Source: an uncultured Acidimicrobiales bacterium (lineage in GTDB: Bacteria; Actinomycetota; Acidimicrobiia; Acidimicrobiales; SHLQ01). From it: a DNA stretch of 64,000 nt. Shown piece after piece: positions 8,528-16,716 of the stretch. The DNA is taken from positions 19,666 to 83,665 of the forward strand of contig CAKZVC010000029.1 of the NCBI GenBank assembly GCA_937922235.1. Direction: 5' to 3'. The translations under genes and the position numbers were made by a program. Under the pieces are notes generated by a model. The model was not told the origin of the DNA and searched no databases. It saw only the letters and a list, made by a program, of their open reading frames with translations. Numbering within the stretch: position 1 is the stretch's first letter; each line of letters begins with the position of its first letter.

Positions 8528-8600
8528 AAACACACAACGAGACCCTCGAGGAAGGGGCTGGTCGTCACGGAACTCCTGTGCGATCGGCAAGGAGAAAACC

Positions 8601-9662
8601 ATGACTTTTCGCAAGCTGCTCGCACTACTAGCAGCACTCACGATGTTCGCCACTGCGTGCGGTAGTACCGACGCGGCCGATGTTGTCGACTCAGCATCGG
8701 AGGCCGTCACCGACGCGGTTGACGAGGCCGGAGACGCTATGGCCGACGAGGAGGAGGCCATGGAAGAAGGGGCCATGGAAGAAGAGGCCGACCACAGCGA
8801 AGACGCTATGGAAGAAGAATCCAGGGAAGAAGATGCGATGGAGGAAGAGGCCATGGCTGAAGAAGACGCCATGGAAGAAGAGCTTGCGAACATGAAGATC
8901 GTGTCGCTCTCTCCAACCTCAACCGAGATGCTCTTCGCCGTCGGCGCTGGCGACAAGGTCATTGCCGTCGACGCCTTCTCGAACTACCCACCAGAAGCTC
9001 CGATCACCGACCTCTCTGGCTTCGAGCCAAACGTCGAGGCCATTGCTGGCTACGAGCCAACCATTGTGTTCTCGCAGTCACCAATTGAAGGTCTTGAAGA
9101 CCTCGGAATCGAGAACATGGTGCTTCCAGCAGCGGTCAGCTTCGATGACGTCTACACCCAGATCGAACAGGTCGGGGCCAAGACCGGCAACGTTGCTGCA
9201 GCAGCCGAGCTCGTTGCAAACATGCAGGGCGATATCAAGGACGTTCTGGCAGCGCTGCCCGAGCGAGAGACTGCCCTCACCTACTACCACGAGCTCGATC
9301 CGACCCTCTTCTCGGTTACCTCGACCACGTTTGTTGGTGAGGTCTACAAGCTTCTCGGGCTCGAGAACGCTGCCGACCCAGCGGACCCAGAGGGCGAATC
9401 GTTCGGCTACCCACAGCTCAGCGAGGAGTACCTCGTGACCGCCGACCCGGACATCATCTTCCTCGCCGACACCAAGTGCTGCGAGCAGACCGCCGAAACC
9501 GTTGCTGCACGCCCGGGCTGGGATCAGCTGAGCGCCGTGAAGAATGGCAACGTCATCGAGCTCGACGATGACACCGCTAGCCGCTGGGGACCTCGTTTGG
9601 TCGAGTTCATCCAGACCGCTGGTGCAGCTGTCGCCGCTATCGAAGCCGTACCAGCGAGCTAG
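8601..9662 (+). CDS. btuF: B12-type ABC transporter substrate-binding lipoprotein
   Basis: 353 residues. The signal peptide ends MFATAC (lipidated C20). Residues ~35-95 are an acidic low-complexity linker built of AMEEE-like units. The PeriBP (BtuF/FecB) domain starts at 'MKIVSLSPTSTEMLFAVGAGDKV' and runs to the end. The start at ATG 8601 has AAGGAG 7 nt upstream; an earlier ATG at 8355 lies before the riboswitch and is rejected. The riboswitch and the BtuC/BtuD/CobO/CobU genes downstream point to cobalamin or cobinamide as ligand; the fold alone would also allow siderophores or haem. Confidence 0.87.
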   Translation: MTFRKLLALLAALTMFATACGSTDAADVVDSASEAVTDAVDEAGDAMADEEEAMEEGAMEEEADHSEDAMEEESREEDAMEEEAMAEEDAMEEELANMKIVSLSPTSTEMLFAVGAGDKVIAVDAFSNYPPEAPITDLSGFEPNVEAIAGYEPTIVFSQSPIEGLEDLGIENMVLPAAVSFDDVYTQIEQVGAKTGNVAAAAELVANMQGDIKDVLAALPERETALTYYHELDPTLFSVTSTTFVGEVYKLLGLENAADPADPEGESFGYPQLSEEYLVTADPDIIFLADTKCCEQTAETVAARPGWDQLSAVKNGNVIELDDDTASRWGPRLVEFIQTAGAAVAAIEAVPAS

Positions 9663-9689
9663 TCACGACGCTGTAGCCACTAGGCCACC

Positions 9690-10724
9690 ATGAATGTCCG
9701 CCCCGCCGCCGCCAGGTTGTCCTGGTTGGTCGGCGCGGCGGCATTCGTGCTTTTGGCCACGGTGATGAGCGTCTCGATCGGCCCAACCTCGATCTCGCCC
9801 CGAGGGGTTCTGCTCGAGACGGTCGACGCGATACTGCCCGGCGACTTCGACTCTGGATTGACCGAACGCGAGGTCAGTATCGTGCGGGTGCTTCGCTTGC
9901 CCCGGGTGGTGCTTGGCCTTCTTGTAGGAGCGGCTCTCGCCACATCGGGAGCGACGTTCCAAGGCGTGTTTCGTAACCCGCTCGCCGACCCGTACCTCCT
10001 GGGTGTGGCGTCGGGTGGAGGCCTCGGTGCGACGATCGCCTTCGTCTACGACCTTGGCGACGGGCGCGGCTTTCTCGACATGGTTCAGGTACTTGCTTTC
10101 GTTGGCGCACTGACCGCCGTTGGCATGACGTGGGCGATGGGTGTCCTCGGCGACCGAACTCGCGCCGCCACATCGCTCATCCTCGCAGGTGTTGCCGTCG
10201 CCAGCTTCTTCACCGCCATCCAGACCTTCCTTCAGCAAGCCTTCACCGAAGATATCCGCGAGGTCTACACCTGGTTCCTTGGCGGCCTCTCGACCTCCGG
10301 ATGGGCCGAGGTGTCCCAGCTTCTCCCCTTCGCCATCATCTGCATTGTGCTCCTTGTGGCATCGAGCCGAACGCTCGACGTCCTTGCTGTGGGCGATGAA
10401 GAAGCCACAATGCTTGGCATGTCGGTCGGGCGCACCCGGGTGGCCCTTGCGGTGCTCGCCTCATTGCTCACCGCCGCCGCGGTGGCGGTCAGCGGGTTGA
10501 TCGCGTTTGTCGGCCTTATCGTCCCGCACGCAGTTCGCTTGGTCTTTGGGTCGAGCTATCGGGTGATCGTGCCGCTGTCGGTCGCGGTTGGTGCAGGCTT
10601 CCTCACCTTGTGCGATCTGTTTGCCCGCACCGCACTGACGCCAGCTGAACTCCCGATCGGTGTGGTGACCGCGTTCTTCGGAGCGCCGTTCTTCATCGTG
10701 ATCTTGAGGACGGCGAACAAATGA
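9690..10724 (+). CDS. btuC: FecCD-family ABC permease for cobalamin
   Basis: 344 residues with about ten hydrophobic segments, typical of BtuC/FhuB permeases. 'LRLPRVVLGLLVGAALATSGATFQGVFRNPLADPYLLG' is the family hallmark, and 'GLIAFVGLIVPHAVRL' near the C-terminus is the coupling region for the ATPase. The gene follows btuF by 27 nt, and its TGA overlaps the ATG of the ATPase gene by 4 nt (ATGA), so it belongs to the riboswitch-controlled operon. Confidence 0.9.
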   Translation: MNVRPAAARLSWLVGAAAFVLLATVMSVSIGPTSISPRGVLLETVDAILPGDFDSGLTEREVSIVRVLRLPRVVLGLLVGAALATSGATFQGVFRNPLADPYLLGVASGGGLGATIAFVYDLGDGRGFLDMVQVLAFVGALTAVGMTWAMGVLGDRTRAATSLILAGVAVASFFTAIQTFLQQAFTEDIREVYTWFLGGLSTSGWAEVSQLLPFAIICIVLLVASSRTLDVLAVGDEEATMLGMSVGRTRVALAVLASLLTAAAVAVSGLIAFVGLIVPHAVRLVFGSSYRVIVPLSVAVGAGFLTLCDLFARTALTPAELPIGVVTAFFGAPFFIVILRTANK

Positions 10725-12169
10725 CCGTCACCGTTCGCAACATCGGGGTCGCCATAAAGGACGTCACCCTCCTCAACGATGTGTCGCTGCAGGTGTCGCC
10801 CGGTGAGTGGGTGTCGATCATCGGACCCAACGGGGCCGGAAAGTCGACCTTGCTACGAGTGCTCGCTGGTGTGCTCGACCACGCAGGCAGCGTCGAAATC
10901 AACGGCATCGACATCGGCGGGCTCTCGCCGCGAGAACGCTCCAAGCTTGTCTCTTGGGTTCCGCAGAGCCCAACGATTCCCCAGGGCGTCAGCGTGCTCG
11001 ACTACGTCCTTCTCGGCCGTACCCCGCACCTTCATCCTCTCGCGGCACCGAAACAGAGCGACGTCGGCATCGCCGAACAGATGCTCGAAACCCTCGACCT
11101 CGTCGACTTCGCCGGACGGCGGGTCGACACCTTGTCCGGTGGCGAGCTCCAGCGGGTGGCGATTGGGCGAGCCCTCGTGCAAGAAGCGCCGATCGTGTTG
11201 CTCGACGAACCAACGTCGGCACTCGACCTCGGCCATCAACAAGATGTACTGATGCTGCTCGACGAGCTCCGCAAGGACGGCGACCGAACGATCATCTCGA
11301 CGATGCACGACCTGACCTTGGCCGGACACTTCGCTGACCGACTGCTCCTGCTGTCACAAGGCGAAGTGGCCGCAGTTGGTCCGGCAGCGAACGTCCTCAC
11401 TGAGGCACATGTTGCCGAACACTATGGCGCCAAGGTCCTCATCCGAAACGTGCAGGGCACCGTCGTCGTGTCGCCACGAATCGCAACGCCTTCATCTTTT
11501 GAACTTCCCGAACACTTCAACCAGTCCGATCTCGACATCGAAGCATCGGCTCCGTCCAACACACCATCAACGATCTCTACAGAGGAACTAGTCATGAGCG
11601 AAAACAGCACCGAACCACTCACCGAGAACCCAGCGCAAGACAAGAGTGGGCGAGCCAAGTCGCTGGTCCTCGTGAACACCGGCGATGGCAAGGGCAAGTC
11701 GAGCGCGGCGTTCGGCGTCATGGTCCGTGGCGTCGCCCGCGACTGGAACGTTGCCGTTGTGCAGTTCGTGAAGTCGGGCAAGTGGAACGTCGGCGAAGAG
11801 AAGGTCGGACGCCAGCTCGGGGTCAACTGGTTCAACGAGGGTGACGGGTTCACGTGGAACTCAGAAGACCTCGAGAACGACAAAGCGATCGCACAAAAGG
11901 GATGGGACACCGCACGCGATCTCATCATGGCTGGCGACCACGAACTGGTGATCCTTGACGAGCTCACCTACCTGATCAACTGGGGCTGGATCGAGGCCGA
12001 CCCGGTGTACGAGACCATCACCAACCGGCCTGAGCACGTCAACATCGTCGTCACTGGTCGCGATGCTCCAGCCGAACTCATCGACGTTGCCGACACCGTC
12101 AGCGAGGTGGTGAAGGTGAAGCACGCCTTTGATGTTGGCATTCTGGCGAAGAAGGGGATCGACTACTAG
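10721..12169 (+). CDS. btuD-cobO: BtuD ATPase fused in frame to CobO adenosyltransferase
   Basis: One uninterrupted 482-codon frame. Residues 1-~270 are an ABC ATPase: Walker A GPNGAGKST (35-43), signature LSGGELQRV, Walker B 'IVLLDEPTSALD', H-loop 'STMHDLTLAG'. A ~20-residue linker leads to residues 292-482, a complete CobO/BtuR-type cob(I)yrinic acid a,c-diamide adenosyltransferase with P-loop 'NTGDGKGKSSAAFG' and 'VILDELTYLINWGW'. The internal ATG at 11594 is preceded by AGAGGA with 7-nt spacing, so a free 191-residue CobO could also be made. No stop lies between the parts. Couples B12 import to adenosylation. Confidence 0.85.
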   Translation: MTVTVRNIGVAIKDVTLLNDVSLQVSPGEWVSIIGPNGAGKSTLLRVLAGVLDHAGSVEINGIDIGGLSPRERSKLVSWVPQSPTIPQGVSVLDYVLLGRTPHLHPLAAPKQSDVGIAEQMLETLDLVDFAGRRVDTLSGGELQRVAIGRALVQEAPIVLLDEPTSALDLGHQQDVLMLLDELRKDGDRTIISTMHDLTLAGHFADRLLLLSQGEVAAVGPAANVLTEAHVAEHYGAKVLIRNVQGTVVVSPRIATPSSFELPEHFNQSDLDIEASAPSNTPSTISTEELVMSENSTEPLTENPAQDKSGRAKSLVLVNTGDGKGKSSAAFGVMVRGVARDWNVAVVQFVKSGKWNVGEEKVGRQLGVNWFNEGDGFTWNSEDLENDKAIAQKGWDTARDLIMAGDHELVILDELTYLINWGWIEADPVYETITNRPEHVNIVVTGRDAPAELIDVADTVSEVVKVKHAFDVGILAKKGIDY

Positions 12170-12171
12170 CC

Positions 12172-12717
12172 ATGAAGCTTGGTCGTGGTTGCACGTTGTT
12201 ACTCGGTGGCGCTCGGAGCGGAAAGAGCGACCTTGCGGTCAAGCTTGGCCAGGCGTGGTCGGGCGACGTCATCCTTGCGGCCACCGCAGAAGCGGGCGAC
12301 GACGACATGGCGGCACGTATTGCCCGCCATCAGGCCGAGCGTCCAAGCGACTGGGGGCTGATCGAGGCACCGTTGCTCAGCGCCCAGGAGGTTGTCGCCG
12401 TCGATCCAGGAGCGCTTCTGATCATCGACTGCATCACCTTGCTCGTGTCGAACCTGCTGCACGCCGACAAGACCGAAGCGCAGATCGACGAACACGCGTC
12501 GATCCTCACGCATTCGCTGATCAGCCGACCCTCCCCCACGATCGTGATCTCGAATGAGGTTGGCCTCGGTGTACACCCAACGTCGGAGCTTGGCCGTCAG
12601 TACCGCGACGTGCTCGGCCGCTACAACCGACGTATCGCCGATCGAGCGCAGACGTCGCTCTTTGTCGCCGCTGGTCAAGTGATGGAGCTGCAGAACCTCG
12701 AGACCAACTGGTCGTAG
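12172..12717 (+). CDS. cobU: adenosylcobinamide kinase / guanylyltransferase
   Basis: 181 residues, normal for CobU/CobP. The P-loop is LLGGARSGKS (residues 10-19), the GMP-accepting histidine region is 'RIARHQAERPSDW', and 'VISNEVGLGVHP' and 'GRYNRRIADRA' are conserved family blocks. It phosphorylates adenosylcobinamide and transfers GMP to give AdoCbi-GDP, the substrate of CobS. It begins 2 nt after the btuD-cobO stop, so it is the last gene of the riboswitch operon; convergent with the amidohydrolase gene. Confidence 0.93.
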   Translation: MKLGRGCTLLLGGARSGKSDLAVKLGQAWSGDVILAATAEAGDDDMAARIARHQAERPSDWGLIEAPLLSAQEVVAVDPGALLIIDCITLLVSNLLHADKTEAQIDEHASILTHSLISRPSPTIVISNEVGLGVHPTSELGRQYRDVLGRYNRRIADRAQTSLFVAAGQVMELQNLETNWS

Positions 12718-12720
12718 CGG

Positions 12721-13950
12721 TTAGGTCGCTGGCTGCTTGCGGGCAAGGCCGCGCTGCCACACGTGCGTGATCCGGTCGGCGTGACCCCACACGCTCCTGT
12801 CGTCGAGCGGGTTGGCATCGAGCGCAATCACATCGGCGTCGTATCCAGCACGAAGCTGACCGGACTTGGGCGCTTGCGGGCCAAGTGTCTCGGGCCCGTT
12901 GGCCGTTGCTGCTTCGATCGCTTGAAGGTCGGTCATGCCCGCAGCGATGAGGTGTTCGATCTCGCGGGAGTTCTCGCCGTACATCTGGCCTGACACGAAG
13001 ATGTCGCAGCCGGTGGCGATGCGCACACCCTTTTCGATGGCGATCGCCATGGCGTCCTTATGCGCAGCGCTAACCATCTTTCCCTTTTCCTGGGCGTACG
13101 GCTGAAGCATGTCGAGCTGACCCAACAGCGACTCGACAACGAAACGGGTCGGGACGAACATGGCCCCTTGATCGACCATGATGTCGGCGGCTTCCTCATC
13201 GAGCCAGCTGCCGTGCTCGATCGTGTGGCACCCGGCGCGCAAGGCCGCCATGATTCCGGCCTTTCCGTGACAATGAGCAGCCACGATCCGTTCGGCGCGG
13301 GCCGCTTCCTCGACGATCGCCGACAGCTCCTCATCGGAGAACTGCTGATGCTGAGGATGGTCGACCTCAGACATCACCCCGCCCGAGGCACACACCTTGA
13401 TGAGGCGGGCGTTCTTGCGGAGGTTGATGCGAACGGCTTTCAAGACCTCGGGCACACCGTCGCACAAGATGCTGAAGCCGAATCGGCAACCAATGTCGTG
13501 GACCACCTCGAGTGGGAGCTCGTGGATATCGGCATGGCCACCAGTGGTCGACAGGATGCGGCCAGCCGCATACGTCCACGGCCCCCTAACTGAACCGTCC
13601 TCGATCGTCGGAGCGATCGACAGGCCCATGCCGCCAACTTCCCGAGCGCTGGTGATGCCGGCGTCGAGCATCAGCCCGATGTCGGCCACGCTACGAACAG
13701 CGCATGCGACTGGGTCAGACGAGCCGAGCGTTCCAAGGTTTGGGATCGGCATGCCCACAAAGTGCGAGTGACAATCCCATAGCCCGGGCATCACCGCTGG
13801 CACTTCGATCAGCTTGTCGTTGGCTTGGCGAGCGGGTGCGTTGGCGGTCGGCCCGGCGTAGTCGATCACGCCGTCGTGCATCACCACCGTGCCGTTCTCG
13901 ATCGGCTCTCCACGACCTGGAATCAAAACGTTCGCGATGATGTGCTGCAT
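12721..13950 (-). CDS. metal-dependent amidohydrolase
   Basis: 409 residues of the imidazolonepropionase/dipeptidase-like amidohydrolase superfamily. Visible ligands: DCHSHF after strand 1, a lysine in 'NARLIKVCASGG' that may be carboxylated, 'AAHCHGKAGI', 'IEHGSW', and a late aspartate in 'IATGCDIF'. A C-terminal 'GYDADVIALDANPL' closes the small beta domain. Substrate unknown; related enzymes act on cyclic amides or Xaa-Pro/Xaa-Arg dipeptides. GAGGGGG lies just before the ATG. It interrupts the cobalamin genes on the opposite strand and is probably unrelated to B12. Confidence 0.82.
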   Translation of the reverse strand: MQHIIANVLIPGRGEPIENGTVVMHDGVIDYAGPTANAPARQANDKLIEVPAVMPGLWDCHSHFVGMPIPNLGTLGSSDPVACAVRSVADIGLMLDAGITSAREVGGMGLSIAPTIEDGSVRGPWTYAAGRILSTTGGHADIHELPLEVVHDIGCRFGFSILCDGVPEVLKAVRINLRKNARLIKVCASGGVMSEVDHPQHQQFSDEELSAIVEEAARAERIVAAHCHGKAGIMAALRAGCHTIEHGSWLDEEAADIMVDQGAMFVPTRFVVESLLGQLDMLQPYAQEKGKMVSAAHKDAMAIAIEKGVRIATGCDIFVSGQMYGENSREIEHLIAAGMTDLQAIEAATANGPETLGPQAPKSGQLRAGYDADVIALDANPLDDRSVWGHADRITHVWQRGLARKQPAT

Positions 13951-14043
13951 GCGTCCCCCTCAGAACTGATAACTCAACGCTACTTCGCGCCCCCATAGGA
14001 TCACATCACGCAGCGAACGGCCGATAGGTCGCGATCTGGAACC

Positions 14044-14862
14044 ATGAAAGGTCCAACTATGTGGCACGCCCCTCGCCCACGCTTCTCGACTCGTACTGCG
14101 CTGCTCTGCGCCGCTCTTGCGTTCACGCTGCTGGCAACTGCATGCAGTGGTTCTGATTCGACGACCGCTTCGGAGTCCGACACACCCGCGGCAACGACGG
14201 CCGCCGACTCCTCCGACGTCAGCACCGAAGGCTCCGAGTCGTCCGATAGTGATGACGTGGGGGAAGGCGCTACCCCGACAAACGAAGCAGCGACCTCTGG
14301 GCTCGCTCCTGACACAGAATCCGACCCTGACGCCCCGGACGCCGAGCCCGACGAGACGATCGATGCCGACAGCGACGACGCGAATGACACGTCGAGCGAG
14401 AGTGGCGACACGACTGATGCACCCCAACCGGTCGAGCCAGATCCGATTGGTGGCGACCCCCGTGACGCACTCGCCCAGATCTTGCCGCTCTTCGGCATCA
14501 CCGATACGGACGCAGCAATCGAATGCATCGAGCGCGAGGCTGAGAAGGACGGGATTCCGCTCGACAAGGTGACCGCCGGTGCCGGTAACGCCATGATGAT
14601 CGCCGCAGTTCGATGCGACCCCAACGCGATGCGTGAAGGCTTTTCACAGTCGTTCGCCGAGATCGACACGAGCCAAATGGCCTCCACACCAGCGCAACTC
14701 GATTGTGGTCTCGAGACGCTCTTTGGATGGTTTCAAACCGTGCCGCTCACCGAGGCCGACGCAGTCTTTGAAGGTGACGCCCCACAAGAGGTCCTCGACC
14801 TCCTCGTCGACACGTGCGATATGAGCGAGTCGGACGCCGACTTCTTCCTGAACGACGCCTAA
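14044..14862 (+). CDS. lipoprotein with long acidic Ser/Thr/Asp linker
   Basis: 272 residues. Signal peptide ends LLATAC (C34). Residues ~35-140 are almost only S, T, D, E, A, P: a disordered wall-spanning linker. The C-terminal ~130 residues form a small globular domain with four cysteines (in 'AIECIEREAEKDGIP', 'VRCDPNA', 'LDCGLETLF', 'LVDTCDMS'), perhaps two disulfides. No family recognised. An internal ATG at 14059 with AAAGG upstream is an alternative start. It precedes cobT by 18 nt, so some read-through is possible. Confidence 0.65.
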   Translation: MKGPTMWHAPRPRFSTRTALLCAALAFTLLATACSGSDSTTASESDTPAATTAADSSDVSTEGSESSDSDDVGEGATPTNEAATSGLAPDTESDPDAPDAEPDETIDADSDDANDTSSESGDTTDAPQPVEPDPIGGDPRDALAQILPLFGITDTDAAIECIEREAEKDGIPLDKVTAGAGNAMMIAAVRCDPNAMREGFSQSFAEIDTSQMASTPAQLDCGLETLFGWFQTVPLTEADAVFEGDAPQEVLDLLVDTCDMSESDADFFLNDA

Positions 14863-14880
14863 ATCTCTAGGGCAAGTAGT

Positions 14881-15888
14881 GTGCCCCGAGTGGATTTGTT
14901 ACTACGCGAAGAATTCGCCGCAGCCCCCCGAGCTGATGCCGATTCAGGCGCCGCTGTGCGAGCTCGAATCGATGACATCCTTCGCCCTGGTGGCGCTATG
15001 GCGCGCCTCGACGAAGTTGCTGTCTGGCTCGCGAGTTGGCAGCGGACACGGACTCCTAAGGTCACCAAACCAACAGCTGTGATCTTTGCTGCTGACCATG
15101 GGGTCGTTGCCGAAGGTGTAAGCGCGTACCCCGCCGAGGTCACTGGGGCCATGCTGGCCGCGTTCGAGGCCTCTAAGGCCAGCGTGTCTGCCCTTGCCGA
15201 GGTCGCAGGAGCCTCCGTGCTCGCCGTCGATGTTGGGGTCGGTCAGCCAACGAACAACCTTCGAGTCGAACCAGCGCTCAGCCCCGAGCGGTTCGCTGAG
15301 TGCTTCCAGATCGGCCGCTCAACGGTCGCCTCGCTCGATACCGACTTGCTGATCGTTGGCGAAATGGGCATCGGTAACACCACTGCAGCGGCCGCGGTCT
15401 CCGCCGCGATCCTCGGTACCGATGCAACCCCCTTCGTGGGGCGAGGCACCGGCGTGTCCGACGATTCGTTGAAGCTGAAGGCCGAAGTCGTCGCCGATGC
15501 CGTTGCGCGCATCTCCGACGTGACCGACCCGCTCGAGATAGTGCGAGAGGTCGGCGGCGCCGAGCTTGTCGCGATAGCCGGTGCCCTGTTCGAGGCCCGC
15601 ATGCGATCGATCCCGGTGCTGCTCGACGGCTACATCGCCACGTCCCCAGCGCTCGTCCTCCATGCGATCGACCCCGAGCTCATCGCGAACTGCTGGGCCG
15701 GCCATGAGTCAGCCGAGCCCGGTCACCGTCTGGTTCTTGCTCACCTCGACCGACGTCCGCTACTCACGCTCGACATGCGACTTGGCGAAGCGTCGGGTGC
15801 AATGGCGGCGGTGCCGTTGGTGAAGATGGCCTGCGCCCTTGTCACGGACGTTCCGACATTCACCGAGTGGTTCGGACCAGATGCCTAG
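14881..15888 (+). CDS. cobT: nicotinate-nucleotide--dimethylbenzimidazole phosphoribosyltransferase
   Basis: 335 residues (family ~350). 'FAADHGVVAEGVSAYP' and 'GEMGIGNTTAAAAVSAAI' (E161 region) are CobT hallmarks, and the catalytic glutamate is E303 in 'RLGEASGAM'. It makes alpha-ribazole phosphate, the lower-ligand nucleotide of B12. GTG start; a weak -10 TAGGGC (14868-14873) ends 7 nt before it. Its end overlaps cobS by 8 nt. Confidence 0.93.
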   Translation: MPRVDLLLREEFAAAPRADADSGAAVRARIDDILRPGGAMARLDEVAVWLASWQRTRTPKVTKPTAVIFAADHGVVAEGVSAYPAEVTGAMLAAFEASKASVSALAEVAGASVLAVDVGVGQPTNNLRVEPALSPERFAECFQIGRSTVASLDTDLLIVGEMGIGNTTAAAAVSAAILGTDATPFVGRGTGVSDDSLKLKAEVVADAVARISDVTDPLEIVREVGGAELVAIAGALFEARMRSIPVLLDGYIATSPALVLHAIDPELIANCWAGHESAEPGHRLVLAHLDRRPLLTLDMRLGEASGAMAAVPLVKMACALVTDVPTFTEWFGPDA

Positions 15889-16627
15889 CTTTCTGCATTC
15901 GCTTTGGGTTGCCGTTGGCTTCCTCACGCGAATTCCCGTCGGCGACGTCACCCGGGGTGGCCGCTCCGAGGTCGACATGACCAAGGCCGTTCCATGGTTC
16001 CCGGTTGTCGGCATCGCCATTGGAGCGATCGTCGGCGGTACATACGTCTTGGCTGACGAGTTGCTCAACGTTCGAGTAGCAAGCCTGCTGGCGGTCGGCC
16101 TCGGGCTCTTGATCACCGGGGCCTTCCATCATGACGGCCTCGCCGATATCGCCGACGCTTTCGGTGGCGGGTGGACCGTCGAACGACGACTGGAGATTCT
16201 CAAAGACTCACGGCTCGGCACCTATGGAACTGCGGCGCTATGTGTTGCGATCGTTGGTGAAGTTCTTGCGATATCCGAGCTCAAAGGCGCGCCTGCCATC
16301 GGCGCGATCATCGTGGCCCACTCCCTGGGCCGGGCCATGGCACTCGCGGCGATGCTGCTAGCTCGAAGCGCCGGCGAGGGCATGGGATCCGACTACATGC
16401 AGCAGCTCTCGCCGCTCGCCGTCACCTCCGGAATTCTCGCTGGAATCGTCGCAACGTTCGTCTGGTCGCCGATCTTCGCGCTCGCAACGATCGGCGTAGC
16501 CGCCGTCCCAACGATCGCCATCGTTGCTTTGGCGAACCGAAAGATCGGCGGCATCAACGGCGACGTTCTCGGGGCGATCACCGTGGTCAGCGGCCTCGCC
16601 ACCCTCATCATCAGCGGAGCGACCTGA
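15881..16627 (+). CDS. cobS: adenosylcobinamide-GDP ribazoletransferase (cobalamin synthase)
   Basis: 248 residues, integral membrane, normal length. The hallmark 'GAFHHDGLADIADAFGGG' followed by 'KDSRLGTYG' is the metal-binding catalytic region. It joins AdoCbi-GDP (from CobU) and alpha-ribazole (from CobT). The ATG at 15881 is chosen: it begins the conserved 'SLWVAVGFLTRIPV' segment and overlaps the cobT stop, giving translational coupling. Confidence 0.93.
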   Translation: MPSFLHSLWVAVGFLTRIPVGDVTRGGRSEVDMTKAVPWFPVVGIAIGAIVGGTYVLADELLNVRVASLLAVGLGLLITGAFHHDGLADIADAFGGGWTVERRLEILKDSRLGTYGTAALCVAIVGEVLAISELKGAPAIGAIIVAHSLGRAMALAAMLLARSAGEGMGSDYMQQLSPLAVTSGILAGIVATFVWSPIFALATIGVAAVPTIAIVALANRKIGGINGDVLGAITVVSGLATLIISGAT

Positions 16628-16716
16628 CCGCCTTCGCATCGAAAGCTGCGCTGCGGTAACTTCCTTCTACGTTCGGTGGGGGCCGAGCGTGTGGCTAAAT
16701 CAAGGGGGATACCACC

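Noticed and set aside
8355..8600. Upstream extension of the btuF-like frame
   Set aside because: It would translate the B12 riboswitch; the ATG at 8601 has a good Shine-Dalgarno and starts the lipoprotein signal peptide.
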